Part shown: piece by piece, positions 10,187-23,687 of the stretch
How the letters are laid out: each line of letters opens with the position of its first letter
Numbering within the stretch: position 1 is the stretch's first letter
NCBI GenBank assembly: GCA_022453515.1
Contig: JAJNNY010000075.1
Location: 98,538 to 162,537 of the forward strand
From: Astrocystis sublimbata
Taxonomy: Eukaryota > Ascomycota > Sordariomycetes > Xylariales > Xylariaceae
Length of the DNA: 64,000 bases
Direction: 5' to 3'
Notes under the pieces: generated by a model
Told to the model about the DNA's origin: nothing
Databases searched by the model: none
What the model saw: only the letters and a program-made list of their open reading frames with translations
Position numbers and translations under genes: made by a program

Positions 10187-13100
10187 ATGTTCGACCGTTT
10201 CCGGCATAAGGATGGGACGACGGCGCCTCTGGATAGGAAGAAGCTGGAGGCCTGGCAGAACTCGCACTCGACGTCATCCACGGCAACAGCGACAGCGCGA
10301 GGCGTCTCAGGTGGGAACAATCAGTACCGATATGCCGTGAAGGGAGGCCCTCCGCCTAAGCGGCCGCCGAGGCCTAGAGAAATCGACCTGCCACCTGAAG
10401 AGTAAGTTGTCATTGTTCATTTTCCAAGCAATCCTGTGTCATTCCCTCTCGTTTCCACCCCCCATCATTTATTATGTGGTGCCATATGCAAGCTGGCAGG
10501 AAGTGGCGTGCCGAGCCGAGCCGGAGCGAAGCCAACGGTGGGATCAACTCACCTGCAATGCATGCCTATTCCTACCGTGGCCCCCAAATGAAGAAGATGC
10601 CCCTTTCTCAGCATACGGCTCTGCTCACATGAGCAAGTAATGATTGGGGGCGTCTGCACAAGACAAAATAAGGTGGAGCGGTCTCAATTGAACTACCTAG
10701 GTACTCAGTCGAGACGCCCAACGTTGCAGCAGAGCTATCTTGAAAGTGGGTAAATGATGGATGGTTCGGACGACAAGCTTTGGGCGAGGGGACTTCGCGG
10801 CAGGGAACAGACGAAAAAAGGTCCTTAATTTAGAAGAGGCTGGACCCCAGAATCGGCCACTTGCAGTAGTTCTGCATGGCTCACGCGCCGGCGATACAAG
10901 AACGGGCAGAGCGGGCTCGGCTGAAGCTGGGCTGCTGGGTGCTGGCTACTTACTAAGTGGGCTGAGATCGTGGATGCGGCAACGGCGCGGCCTCAATTCG
11001 ATAATTTAGATGGCTTGCTAACAGCTAGAGGGCATCCCTTTTTGTACTATGTACTACTTACTTATTTCTGCCCTGCACCACTGCAGGCTCCAGCACTTCA
11101 GCACCACCAACACCATGCGCACCTGGGCAGGTAGCCAAGTACCTACCTAAGCTAAGCTAGCTTCCAGTTTGCTTGGTTCTGGAGCCTGACGCTCTTTCCT
11201 TCCCTTCTCTCGTCAGGCCTTTGTTTGTTTGCATTTGCCCGGGTTCTGTGTTTGCACTGGCTCTAGGTAGCTCCGGCTCCGGGCTGTCTTGAAACACTTG
11301 GACAGCGAATAGAGCTTACACGCTTATCAGCCACTAACACGTACCTCTTTTGCTCCCGCGTCAAGTTACCTACCTCTCCAGATAGCTACGCATAGCTGAC
11401 CACCCGAGACCAACAGCATCAACAGTGTTCCTCTGCAGGGATCAGGCTACCTGTCACCTCCCGTCCAGACATTCCCGACCGGCCGGAAGTCCGAACGCGA
11501 CTCGTTTCACGGTCGCCCTGTGTCGTCCATCTATTCACAGCCCTCGCCTGAGGCGTCTGTCTTCGCAGCACATCAGCTCAAGAACGACATGGCCTATCAT
11601 GGTCCGCTCGAGATATCGCCGCCAAGCTCGCCTGACGTAGCTTCACCGAGGAGAGGGTAAGCCACTTCTTTTTTCTTTTTTTGCTCGGACGGTCTGCGTA
11701 CATGATGTTCCGCATCGAAACAAAAGGAGCTGTACGGGGCTGTCTGAAACAACTCCGCATGTTTTGGATCTGATGATGTTGTATCTGCGTTGTCGCCCTC
11801 GTCCTGCCTTAGGGTGTTCCGCAAGCGCGCTCCGTATTATGTTCGGATGTCCTGTATTCCCGCCTGAAAATCATGGATAGACATACCTATTATCGTGTTT
11901 TGCGACGGGCCGTGCTTTGCGCGTGCGAGTAGCTCGGCGTCTAGAAGAAGTAGGCAAGCAGAGACCGCAACGTGATATGGCTAACTCGGCGTACTTATCC
12001 CAGCCCCTTTCCTGGAGACGTCTCTCCTATCGAGGAAGCCCCAGAGCCACCGCCAGTCCCTCAAGAGCGTAAGACGATGGCGACGAAGACCGAGACCCGG
12101 ACTAATATACCCATGATGCGTCGCGAGCGCAGGAAGAACTCGGATGCGGCCCTGAATACCCTCCGTGAAGCCAAGTCACGAGAGCGACTGACGTCAACAC
12201 CACCGCGGCCCTACAATCACGATGTACGCTGGGACCCCAGCACCGGCGAACCCACAACGAGTACAAAGGGCCGCCCGGCCTCGGTAAAACCGCAGGAATA
12301 CGCCCACGGCCTTACGAACCGAGGCGACGCCCGCCCGCCGTCTAGTGGCAGAGGTCCCATCGGGTTGCCACCAAATCCAGCCGCCCTCCGCGATCGCTTA
12401 CGTCCAGTGCGACCAGCTAGTACCAATCCACAGCCTGCACCAGCGCAACGGCCAGAATGGAACGGAGCCAGCGGCCGAACATCCATTGTGCCACCAGTGA
12501 AGGACAACAAGAATGTCACGCCGCTTAGGATTCCTCCCAGGACCGGTAAGATGGCCAGCCAAGGACGCCCGATGTTATCTCCTATTGAGTCTAATGGATC
12601 TGGAGCAGCTACGTCACCATCGTCATCAGTACAGCAGACACACTCACCTGTCGTGGCCACGGATTCCCCGTCTCGCCCGTCAGGATACCCGACCCCTCCC
12701 CCATCCGAGGATCCCGTTCGAGCGAAGCCACCGACGGCTCAGCCGGCTGTGCAACCACGACTACGGATCCCCTCGAACGAGCAAGCCACACGCCGGAAAC
12801 CAACCAGGCCAGCACCCGGACAGAATCCCGAGTCTCCCAGCCCATCCGAGCATGTGCACCGCAAGGCTCAACCGCAAGCTATCCCCGTCAGGGGCTCCTC
12901 CCGCGCATCCGCGCAACCAGCGTCTCGCATCAATGTTGCGAAGAATGCCAACCGAAAACACATCACGCCCCGTGCGAGTTCCGAAGATCTATCACCGGCC
13001 CCCACGCCTCCTCAACTTAGCACACCCACACCCACCGCGAAGCCGACTCCAGAGGTATCCGTCCTCAGCCGCGGCAGACCTACCGTCTCCGGCTACGAAA

Positions 13101-13651
13101 GCTCCCCGACTACGACGCCCATCGAAGCCGTGACCGTGAAGATCCACCTCGACTCTCCCTACTACACCACCGCCAACACCTCATCCGCCAACACGCCATC
13201 ATCAGGCACTAAACCCCACCCCTCCGAGCCTCGTGTATTCACGACTAGAGTCGTCCCCGATCTAGACGGGAACCAGTCGGCCTCGAGCATCTCGTCGGGT
13301 GTCTCCCATGACAAGTCGCTCCCACCCGCGCCTCCGGAGGTATCCGCCAAGGACCGCGTGACGGAGCTCAACGCGCAGCTCGAGGCGCTCGGCAACCGCC
13401 GCATCAACATCAATACCGCGATCCGGCAGATGACGGAGATGATGCCGACGGACAATATCCTGGCGTCGGAGGCCGTCGTACGCAAGCGTGAACGCGAGAA
13501 GAAGAAGGTCGAGCACCTGCGCACCGAGCTCGCCGACGTCGAGAGGCAGTCATACGAGCTGGGGCTGAAGCTCCATAGAGCGTATAAGAGACTCGATCGG
13601 GATGCCGAGTACGAACCTACTACGCTGTGGGTTAGGAGGATTACGCACTAA
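10187..13651 (+). CDS. Proline/serine-rich protein with C-terminal coiled coil
   Basis: A 697-residue protein of unknown function. Exons are 10187-10401, 11426-11656 and 12004-13651. The introns are 1,024 and 347 bp, very long for this window, yet both have consensus ends (GTAAGT and GTAAGC donors), phases match, and the exon 2 frame reads as Ser/Pro-rich protein until its donor. The first exon encodes a short conserved-looking head (MFDRFRHKDGTTAPLDRKKL). Residues about 150-560 are low complexity and rich in Pro, Ser, Thr and Arg. Residues about 575-690 are predicted helical or coiled coil, with heptad-like spacing (RVTELNAQLEAL, then a Lys/Arg-rich helix ending in YKRLDRDAEY). No catalytic domain or membrane segment is seen. 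A scaffold or cytoskeletal adaptor role is possible but is inference only. Confidence 0.75.
10402..11425 (+). other. Long intron 1 of the proline-rich gene
   Basis: A 1,024-bp intron from GTAAGT at 10402 to an AG ending at 11425. A nearer AG at 11437-11438 would put exon 2 in the wrong frame. It contains TACCTA-type motifs and several T-rich stretches, and no convincing internal exon. Confidence 0.65.
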
Positions 13652-14729
13652 TTAGATGATGAGGGTGAGGATGAGGATGAAGATGCGGGATGGGGTCTGG
13701 TTGTTGGAGGAAGGATAAAGTGAGGGAGCGCCTGGGAGAGAGGACAGGAGAGGAATCGTCCCACGCGTCATAGTAATGCGAGGGATGCATAGTCTACCTA
13801 CCTTGAAAATCGTTGTATTCTTGCAGACAGCATTCTGCTACATATGCTCAAGATTTGTTTTCTTTATTATACCTCGTCATTTTGCTTTTTTTTTTAGCTA
13901 GCAACGCCTCGAAATACCCAGTTTCGCTTGATTTTGTTTGTTCCTCTTATTCTCTCTCTTTCTTCCTTGCACCCTATGTGGATGGATTGATAGACTCAAA
14001 TCTCTTCCCGCCTGCCTGTCTCCTTTGCTTCAATCTTTCTGGCAGATCTGTTTTTTTGCCTTGAGCAGAGCAGTCTATGTATGCTACCTATACCGGTACA
14101 GGTAGTAGGTACATATCCAACGTTGAGGTGTGGGTGTAGGAGTAGGAGTAGGTGTAGGAACTAATCATCGTCGCATGTTAACGGACGAACGGCAGACATA
14201 TACGATTAATAGGTCATTTATTACGCCTTCGTCGGTAGATAAGTCAGGTAGATTACCCAAACTAAATGCAAAATGAGATTTGATTCTTGATACACATGCA
14301 TGTAAGAGCCTGTCGCATGTCTTCTCCGTGGAGGCAACTTCCAACTTCACATGCATCATGCGTAGGAGGCAGCACGGCGCGCAAGATCTTCAGTATCTGA
14401 ATTGAACACACGATATATTGATGAATACCTAACTAGGTAGGTAGCCATGATTTGATTTCGCAGACCTAAAGCAAGCAAGTAACTATGGAAATAGCTCAGC
14501 GCGCATAGCCGAGATAGCTACGATAATATAGCAACTACCAAGTAGGGCAGCTACCAACCCAGCTAAAGTAAATTATACACAACCTCTTGCCAAACGAGAG
14601 GCCTTCATCTTGATCTAATCGGCCCAGTCAGAATTTAATTTTCCCCCACCTCCAGAAAAACGCCTCGCAAATGTGACGAACTCAAGTGATCGCAAAAAGA
14701 CTCAAAAAACAAAAACATGCATGGATTGT
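13652..14729. other. Convergent 3' intergenic region
   Basis: About 1.1 kb between two converging genes. It includes T-rich 3' ends, a GTAGGA-type short repeat at about 14125-14160 and TACCTA-type motifs. No gene is supported. Confidence 0.5.
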
Positions 14730-17413
14730 CTAGAATGAGAACTTCTTAGCTGGGACCGTAGCAGGGATATCCCCGTCGTCGTCCGAGTCATCGTCTTCAT
14801 TCGATGTGTCATCGAGGACAACAGGCTCAGAAGCCGAGCCTCTCCTGGTCGTAGGACTCATAGTAGTAGAAGATCCCGGCCGGCTCGGCTGGCCAGCGAC
14901 ATGCGACGAGACCCTGTATCCCTTCTTCTGCAGCGAGGAGAGACTACTGGGCGGCGGCTCATCGGCGGCAGCAGGAGTAGCAGCAGGAGTAGGAACAGCA
15001 GCAGGAGTAGGAACAGAGACAGGAGGCGCTTGATTCGAGGGCGTAAATGCAGTCGGATCTGACGTGGCAGCCGTCGCTGCCGAGCCACCTAGGCCTGAAT
15101 TATTCATCTGCGCAACAGAGACCAGGTTTTTCGGCGGAGGAACCGGCGTAAAGCTCTGGATAGGACGGGGTATATACGCAGGTCCCGCGCCTGTCCCATT
15201 CGATCCATCGTCACTTCTCTGGCGTTTCGCAGCGGGCGTGCCGAATGCTTGATTAGGTGAGCTGAGTGCGTGTTTCCCTCCCAAGCCCATGCGCGCCTTC
15301 TCCTCGTCGATCTCTTGCCGGGTGCGTCTGAGTCGTAGGCGAACCCCATACTTCTTTCTGATCGTGCTCTGTTTCGTGCTGAAGACATTCTGCAAGGAGT
15401 CGAGCTTGATTTTTCGTTGCAAGGGGTCGGTCATCGCCTCGGCGTCATGGAATCGTGGTTTAAAGCTCAATTCTGCTTCTCGCAACTCTGCATCGAGCCT
15501 AAGCCTGTCTATTGTTGAAAGATGAGCGTATGGATCATATTCCGTGGCCGGAGTCCGCTTTGGTGTCGAGTAAGCTGGGGAAGAGTTAAGATTCCATGGT
15601 TGCTGCTGTGTCAGAGGCTGGGGATGATAAGCATGGTTTACAGGCAGGGGAACTTGAGGCCCGGGTGTTGGTAGTTGTGACTGTGGTATGGGAGTCGCTG
15701 GCGCAGTTGTGTGATCACCACATACTCCATTTGCGATATGCTGTAAGTCGTTATCAGTGTGCACAGCTCTATGAACGTACCCATGAATTCACTCACGTAA
15801 TTTTGCCCGCCCCTGGTTGTGAATCCGGCACCGCAGTGGGGACACTCGCAAATATACTCGTGATTGTCGGCAACTGTTTTCGTGCAGAGCTGTTTTCCAA
15901 CATGCTATTTCGAGTCAGTTCAGTATAAGATAGGGAACATGGCAATTCGGAAACTCACATATTCGTAGGTTTTTGTCTGGTTGAATTCTTTCCAGCAAAG
16001 TCGACACTTGAGCAGAGGTGTAGGGGTCGCATTTTGCGGCTGAGATTGCGGTGGTGGTGGTGGCTGTGAGACTTGCACGGGAGGAGGTGCTACCACGGGA
16101 GATTGTGAAGCCATCATTGCGCTCATATTCACAGCTCCGGGGCTCTGCATCTGAGCTGTTGGGACGACCCTCTCTCGCCTTTCCTCTATCACGTCACCAT
16201 TTGTATATCCTAAGCGCTCAGCTCGAGCGAGAGCATTGATCAATGACCGAGCATCAATGGTATTCATACGCTGTTCTAAAGCCTTATCGAGAAACTGATC
16301 ACTGCACTTCTCAAGAAGCTGAGGAGCGATCTCATCCAGGTCTTGGGCACTTAGATGAGAGGCGATCTCGTGCTTGGTCTCAGTTACCATGTGTTGGCCG
16401 AAGTCTCGTACAGCGCGGCGCATGATAATCCCACTCGTATAGTGGATGATTGCATTCATCTATGACATGTCGATATAAGCCACGAGTGAGCCCGACGGCG
16501 AGGAATCAATGCGGAGACTTACAATGAAGGCGTGGTGGAATTCACTCCCTTTGATACATTTCTCCCACTTATCCCTGACGATTCTTCGGACTGCTTCGGG
16601 ACACGCATTATGAACAACATCCGCCAAGAGAGATAAGTCTCTGTTGAATCTTGGGTTCTCTGCCTCGTGGTTGAACTCAGGAGATTGAAACCTCTTAGGA
16701 ACTTCACTCTTCTCTCGGGGTTGCTGTACGTCTGCGTTGGATGGCATGACAGGGTTAGGAGGTGATACGGTGGAGCCTGGTTGCAGACTCGTGCCTGGAG
16801 GAGCCCACTGGCGTATGCGAGCTGGTTGAAGAACACCAGCGGTCCCGCGACTGCTCGATGGAAGTGGCTGTGTCGTCATAGGTGAGGGTTGCGAAGCAGA
16901 TGGTCGTGCCATCGTATGTGAGGGTTGTGAAGTAGATGGTTGCGCCATCATGTGTGAGGGTTGCGAAGCAGATGGTTGTGCCATCATATGTGAAGGTTGC
17001 GAGGTATATGGTTGTGGTTGAGTCCAAGGTGGTTGTGCTGTTTGAGGTGGTGGTTGTGTGGACGGGACTTGCACCTCTGGTGCCTGTGATGCCTGCGATG
17101 CCTGTGGTACTTGCGTTTGTGCTGTCGTCAGTTGTGTCGACGATACCGATGGTGATGCCGATGGAGATGTCCGTGCTGTCGACGATGGTTCCTGCTCTGG
17201 CGCCGGAGTGGCATTATGAAATTCATTTGATTTACCATCCACATCCATAGTGCCCTTGACATGGACATCAACGGTAGGCACTATGAGACCTGATTTTTCC
17301 GACACCGCATCATGTCCTGGAGTTTGAGATGCATCTCGTCCTACTGCTGGCGAGGCCCGGGATAGGTTCGGTGCCGGACTCGCCGTTGCCTCCGCCTCGG
17401 TTGCCGTCTCCAT
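14730..17413 (-). CDS. Low-complexity zinc-finger protein
   Basis: An 836-residue probable nuclear protein. Exons are 16523-17413, 15959-16459, 15797-15904 and 14730-15740; introns are 63, 54 and 56 bp, all phase 0 with GT-AG ends. The N-terminal third is Pro/Gln/Ser-rich and carries a 12-residue repeat (SQPSHMMAQPSA type, about residues 135-180). A helical region follows (residues about 245-400). Cysteine pairs then occur as KCRLCWKEF and, in the 36-residue third exon, as YICECPHCGAGF followed by a His/Cys tail (HIANGVCGDH), suggesting two zinc-binding fingers whose second is completed across a splice site. The C-terminus has a basic region (IRKKYGVRLRLRRTRQE) and an acidic end. A chromatin or transcription role is inferred; I do not recognise a named family. 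Confidence 0.78.
16884..17012 (-). repeat. 36-bp coding tandem repeat, about 3.6 copies
   Basis: A 36-bp unit repeats in register within the zinc-finger gene and encodes 12 residues (SQPSHMMAQPSA and variants). Copies differ at several positions, mostly transitions. Length may vary between strains. Confidence 0.8.
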
Positions 17414-18952
17414 GGCGTTGGTTTTGCGAAGGCCCAAACCAAGTACTAGATAAAGAGAGGAGTCTGTCTAGAACGCCCAGGCCAGATAAGAGTGTGTGCG
17501 TATTGGTATGGACCAGTGCTCAATGCCCTAGGTTATGTAGGAAGTAGTAGAGCAAATCAGGCCGTCACTGATGAAAGCTCGCGCTCGGTGCAAATCAAGC
17601 AAGCGCGATATACAGGTACTGCTTTCCACTCCCACTCAGTATTGCAAGTTATCGTCGAGTGGAACGGACCTAGAATACCTTGGGCAATTGGAAGTTGCAA
17701 TCAACCATTCAATGTCTTGAACTGCATGTATGGCAGATACAGCAAAGGATGTGTAAGTAGGTGGAGCTGCTGTGCCGCTGACTGCTGAACCGCAGTGCAT
17801 GTGGAAGTAACAATCTACAAGCTTAAACTTGGCTTCTTGAGACCAATTCGGCAAATGCCTTTCACTGGCATAGATGCCGCGCTAGATGCACGCTTGGATA
17901 TATGTAACAGTTCAGATGCAAAGGTGACCTTCCTCGTGATGATGTCCGTCAACAGGATGGAAAGAGTGAGTGGATGGAGGTGATGATCCTAGGTAGGGGT
18001 AGGTAGGATGGATCGTTAGCTTAGGTGTACTTTCTGTTATTAGTTTTTTCTTTATTTTAAAAAGCTCCGGGGCAAGGTAATTTATAGGATGAAAAAGTAT
18101 GTCTAAAGCGGATTAAAGCCCCCATATATATTCTAATCCTCACGCGTTGATTGGCTGCAAAACAGTAATACTTTTCTCACTAGTGAAAAGCCTAATGAAA
18201 TTAGATTAGCAGGCTTGACACATATTTTACACGTAGTATCTACCCAGGATGGTAGGTAGTTAATGCGCGTGGCGCTAACTGCATGCAACCCTGTCTCGCC
18301 TGTCTCCTAATTAGTTAGTTCCGGATAAAAGAGTTTTCGTTTGCTGCGTGTTGCTGATGCTTTGTCATGTCCAGAGGTAGGCGGGATGGCAGGTATTAAT
18401 CTCTCAGGTGGCTTTCCAACAATAGTATCTACATGTGCAGCTGAATCAGGATGTCAGGATGCACGATGTGTACGAGTAAAAGATGCGGCATTCATCATTG
18501 AAGGATGTAGGTCAGGCATCCAATCATGGATGTAGTCTACCTTAAGTTAAGCGGAATTGATGTCGTTACTATAACCCAACTGGATTTTTTTGCTCAAACT
18601 CCCCAGCTCTGAGTAGATGCCTGCACCTCATGCAGCTTTCCGAGATACACGGGTTTTCTGTTGCCAAAAACGCCGCAAGATAAGAATACCTCACTACCTA
18701 TTAGACGTGATCCAATTTTTTATGCCCATGTATGCCGACAAAATCAAACGACGACCGGGTCCAGAAGGCGCGAATGGTGTGTAACGCACTTTAAACACCC
18801 CCAAACACCACCCAATCCATCACCGGCGATCGATATACCTAGATGAATGCCGGTCTGTTTGGTACAAAATGCACTCTTGCCATATCCCGTGAACAAATTC
18901 ATATCCCTTTTAACCCAATATATAACCCCATCTGCTACCAATATGGAAGACG
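17414..18952. other. Intergenic region, AT-rich, no supported gene
   Basis: About 1.5 kb. The left part should hold the zinc-finger gene promoter and the right part the ABC transporter 3' end. A gapped palindrome lies at 18171-18190 around CACTAGTG. No coding frame is convincing. Confidence 0.5.
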
Positions 18953-21900
18953 TTACGATTGAGCCGCCGGACCAGCCTCAACCACACGCCCCGCATCAAG
19001 TCTAATGAAGTAGTCCGCATCCCTGACAGCCTCCAGGCGATGCGCAATCGTGATGACCGTGCTCTGCGCGAGCTCGTCCCTCAGGACATCCTGGATCGCA
19101 AGCGCAGTCTCCTTATCGATTGACGCCGTCGCCTCATCGAGGATAATCACGGGGCTGCGGCGGAGGACGGCCCGGCCAATGCCCACGAGCTGCCGCTGTC
19201 CCTGGCTGAGGTTCTTGCCGCCGTCGTCGACGTGCGCGTCCAAGGCCCATCCGGGGCCCAGTATACGGTGCAGCGCGGCCTCGCACTCGGCGTCGCTGTG
19301 CAGCTGCAAAGGGTCGAGGTTGTCGCGCAACGTCCCCGGGAACAGCACGGGGTCTTGTGCCACGAAACTAATGCGCTGTCGCCAGGCGTGGACGTCGACT
19401 TCGGAAATATCGATCCCGCCGACGCGGATGGTGCCGCGCTCGGGATGCATCGTCGCGAGGAGTGAAAGGGCAAGCGTTGACTTGCCTGAGCCCGTGCGCC
19501 CCAGCACAGCGCAGGTTGCGCCGCCAGGGATGGTGAAGGATACGTCTTCTAGAGATGGGTCTAGATGGGGTGCGTATTTGAGGGTTCTGCGACGCTTGGT
19601 GTTAGTTGACACTGTTTCGGATGGGGTGCATACAGCTAGGAGAAGCGCAGAAGATCTCCAGGACGAGAGGTTGGATTGCAACAGGCAAAAGACCCTCGAG
19701 CTGTGAAAGACGGCAAACCAGGGGTAAGTAGAAAACACTTACACTTGATCAAAGGTGATGGCATCACTGTAGGAAGGCCAACTTGCGGGGGGCTTGATGT
19801 GGCCGGCAGGTTCCTCTTCTAGGTCAAGTAGCTCCACGACACGCTCCACGGACACAAAGTCCATCTGTAGCTTTCCGTACGCTCTGCAAAGCCCGTGTGT
19901 CGCATCCACAAACTGAGACGCTGTAGCCAGCACGAAGGCTGTCAATCCGGGTGATAGGCCCTGATATAGCGACAGCAATACCAGGCTAAACGTCGATATT
20001 GCTGAGATGGCATCGAATCGGTACTGTAGCCATGCTTGCAGACTCCAGTAGAAGTGGTCCATTTTCTGGAATGCGTCTGTGATGATGATGTTCTTATTCT
20101 GAAAATGCGCTTGTGCTTTGAAAGCACGTATCGTTCCCAGGCCCTCCAGCAGGATGCCAAAATTGGACAACAGAGGAGAAAGCGAGACCATCTCAAGCCG
20201 TCTGAGGCTCTGAGACGTGGGGATGAAGACATTGAAGATGTACATGAACCACAAAGTCATGGCAAGCGCGAAGACGAAGAAAATTGGTGTAAGGGACGCA
20301 ATGACGATCATGCTGGTGAGCCAGTTGATTGACCAGAACGTGACGTCTTGCAGCGGCGCGATCATGCCTCCATCCAGCATCCCTATGTCTGCGGTCAAAC
20401 GGTTCATCAGACGTCCAACAGGTGTCGTGTCGTAGAATCGGAACGTGGCACTGCTGACTTGATGCAGGACTCTGCCGAACAGATCTTTAGCGGCCAGGTA
20501 TAGAATCAGGAGCAGGCCGCATTGCGTAAGTGTATACAGCAAGGTCATGGCAAGACCTAATGCTGCGTACCACACAAGCCAAGGCGTCACATTTTCGGCA
20601 GGGCTGGGAAGTTTGTGAAAAAGATCATTGCCAGGATCCCAAGTAGTGAGGATGGTGAACGCTTCTACGGATGGGTATCCCTCGCCCCAGGCTTTCAGAA
20701 ACCAAGCGTTGAATATGCGAGCGAAACGGAATGCGGCAAAGACGGCAATCACCGCTATCCACCACCTGATCTTCCCGGCCTTGATGTAGGTCCAGTAAAC
20801 TCTAGCGACGATGCCGCCAGATGCCCGGTATTCATCTGAAATGAATTTGTCGGGTATGGCTGTCTCATGTTCTTCTTCCTCATTTGCCGTGTGCATTTCT
20901 TCATGGGCGACTTGACGTGTGGCCAATTCCTTGGCTAGTAGGTCGATCTCTTGGGCAATCTCATCCTCTTCTAGAACGCGGGCATGCCCTTTATCAATTT
21001 CGACAATCTGGTCGGCTAGGTGGGCGCAAAGGTCTACCCGATGTGTGACTAAGATCATCGTCCGGCCTTCCATCAGGGGCCCCTGGAATAGTTTGCGTAC
21101 AATCGATTGCGCCGTGTCATGATCTAGTGCAGCGAGGGGGTCGTCAAGAAGCAGAATGCGCGAATTGCTATACACGGCTCGGGCCAAGGCCACTCGCGCT
21201 TTCTGCCCGCCGGAGAGCCCAATGCCGTTCTCGCCAATATCTGACAAGTCTCCATGCGAGAAGCTGGCGAGATCAGGTGTCAGGGCGCAAGCGTCCACTA
21301 CCTGCTTATACCTGGCGGGATCGTATGGGAAATTGAACAAGATGTTGTCCCGTATACTCATATTCTGAAGCCACGGCGATTGCGCGCAATAGCCTACCAT
21401 GTAATTAGGGACGATGCAGCTACCAGCAGTTCTGTCTAGGTCACCAAGTACTAGGATAGTTACAGTCAGTCAAAGGTCACAGTAGTAGTGCATGTTTCCA
21501 GAGAGATGTCAAGCTCTGGACACGATAGTTGCATCTTGATAAAATGCTTAATCGGGTCATAGGCAGGACACGACGAAAGAGAGTTGGTGTGGAGTCCAGG
21601 TCAAGATTATACTTACCGGCTTGAAGCAGGGCAGTCTTGCCAGAGCCCACCTTTCCGCACACAATAGAAAGTCCTGTGGTGAAGCGAAGGTTCAGGTCCC
21701 TCAAGACTGTTTGGTGGTTCGTGGGCCACTCGAAAGTCGCGTCTTTGAACTCAACGTCTGGCGTCGACTCGTTGTAGTCATTCTCCTCCTTGTCCGGCTC
21801 AACCATGAATGACTCGATACGATCCAGAGAAACATATGCATTGAGAAGTACTGTGACCAAGTTTGGAACCTCCTTCAAGCTTGTTTCCAGCATCGTGAAC

Positions 21901-23687
21901 AGCTGCAACGCAGGGAACGCCGTGTCAACCGTCAGGGGCTGCTTGGCTATGTACGTGTATGCAAAGAATGTAAAGACAGGGAAGAGCGTGCTTCCACCCA
22001 GATTGGTGGCGCTGATGGCAATATTCCATAGCCCTGTGATGACCCTCAGATGCAGCTCAGTAGCTCGAGATTCCAATATGATGTTGAGCCATCTCGACTG
22101 CCAGTCATACCATCGCAAGGGTCGAATGGCTTCGATGAACTGCGATGTAGCATTGATTCTCACATCAGATGCCGTCCGGCGCAGCTTTTCGTTCAAGTAT
22201 AGGCGTCGTATGCAGGCTACGTTGAGAAGCTGGAGCAGAAGGAACCATGCAAGACCAAGCAGACAAGACCAGCCCAGCAGCTTCCAGAGGAAAACAAATG
22301 AGAGGATCAATTGCAAAGGAGTGGTGATGAGTCCTGCAAAGTCCCAGAAACGCTGCGCAACATCGTAAACGTCGGTTTTCATCAAATTGAGAATCTTGCC
22401 CATGGTTGCTGGTTGGCGCTGGGGTATCTTGGCCCTCTTCTGCGGTGGTGCCTTGCGCAGCTTCAGGAACCTGAGTACACGCTCAAAGCGACTTATCTTA
22501 GATTGGCGGCTTATTAAAGGGGTCTCTTCGTCGATCACAACACCATCACCATTGGTATCATGTTCGTGCCCATTCTCATGTCCATTCTCATGCCCATTGT
22601 GATGGCCATTACCATACGGGTCATTGTCGCTGTTTTCTTGCTCATCTTCTTCATCCTTGACCCGTTGCCCATAAGATTTTCGCGTCAGTGTCTTTGCGTA
22701 GACCATTGTGATCATCTCTCCCCGGGACCTCTCATAGGCCCGACGACCGAACCAGAGCGAGAACACACCAGATTGAGTGGCGACAAGTCTTAGGATGAGC
22801 ATTGCGAAAGCCCAGAACACCGATTCTCTCCGGTACTCAGGGCCCTTTTCTATCGAAAGCAGCAAGCTTTGCAGGAGGAGCGGCGCTGATAAGTTGGCCG
22901 CGGCCTCTATGATCCCCAAGGTTGAGATGATGAAAAGGTCGAGCCCATTTGCCAGTACCAACCGTAGCCAGACGGGCCCCTTGAGTTCTCGAAACAACGT
23001 ATGCAACTGTTTGTGCTGAAACTCATAGGGAAGAAGCCACACATCTCCATCCTCAAGTTGATTGTCGTAGCCACGATTTATAAGTGGCGATAGCCAAGAC
23101 ACAGTCATGAACTGCCATAAGCTCAGGTTGTCTTCGGGACTTCTCAGCTCCGACGTAGGGCAATGTTTTTTGCCCGCTATTCCAGCATTGTCGAGAGCTG
23201 GATGGCGCATGGGCATTGCCAGAACAACGCACACAGCTAACAATGCTATGACAGGAGTCGCGGCCTGTAGCAAGAGGAGCTCGGAGGACTGGTCTGCATC
23301 TGTGGCATTTGTGGCAATTGTGACGAGGCCACATACGACAGTAGCAAAGTAAACGACCAACAGGGTTTTTGGTGTTGTTTTGGGAAGATCTACTATGATA
23401 ATGAAGAAGCTAGCAACCCAAGGCACTATTTCGAGTAGCCTCAAGAGGTCGAGTGAGGTCGTGGAGACGGTTATGGATGACGATATTATACCAAGTATAG
23501 ACAGCACTAGTAGCGAGGCTGTCCAAGACGTCCACCTCTTGGTACAGCCATTGTATGGTAGCTCTTCCTTAGCGAAGGGACGAACCCATTGTGGTCCTTT
23601 GGGTGATATGATACGAACAAGATACAGCAAAGTACAGCCACCAGCTACGGCAGCCTGGACAATTGAGCTGCAAAGCGTGACATTCAT
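18953..23687 (-). CDS. ABCC-type (MRP-like) full ABC transporter
   Basis: A 1,470-residue ATP-driven transporter, probably exporting conjugates or toxic compounds across the plasma or vacuolar membrane. Exons are 21617-23687, 19743-21450 and 19586-18953 (read leftward); introns are 166 and 156 bp. The order is an N-terminal extra membrane domain of several helices (about residues 1-170), TMD1, NBD1, TMD2, NBD2, as in ABCC proteins. NBD1 has Walker A GKVGSGKTALL (about residue 681), signature LSGGQKARVALARA and Walker B ILLLDDPLAALD, with Asp where the catalytic Glu is usual. NBD2 has GRTGSGKSTLALS, LSQGQRQLVGIGRA and a canonical IILDEATASID, so hydrolysis is probably asymmetric, as in the family. 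A His/Asn/Gly/Glu-rich insert sits in a TMD1 cytoplasmic loop. The substrate cannot be inferred. Confidence 0.92.
22553..22618 (-). repeat. His/Asn/Gly-rich repeat in the ABC transporter
   Basis: A short GGNCAT-type coding repeat encodes alternating NGH and ENGH units between TMD1 helices, followed by DTNGDG. It is a hydrophilic, potentially metal-binding loop generated by simple repeat expansion. Confidence 0.7.
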
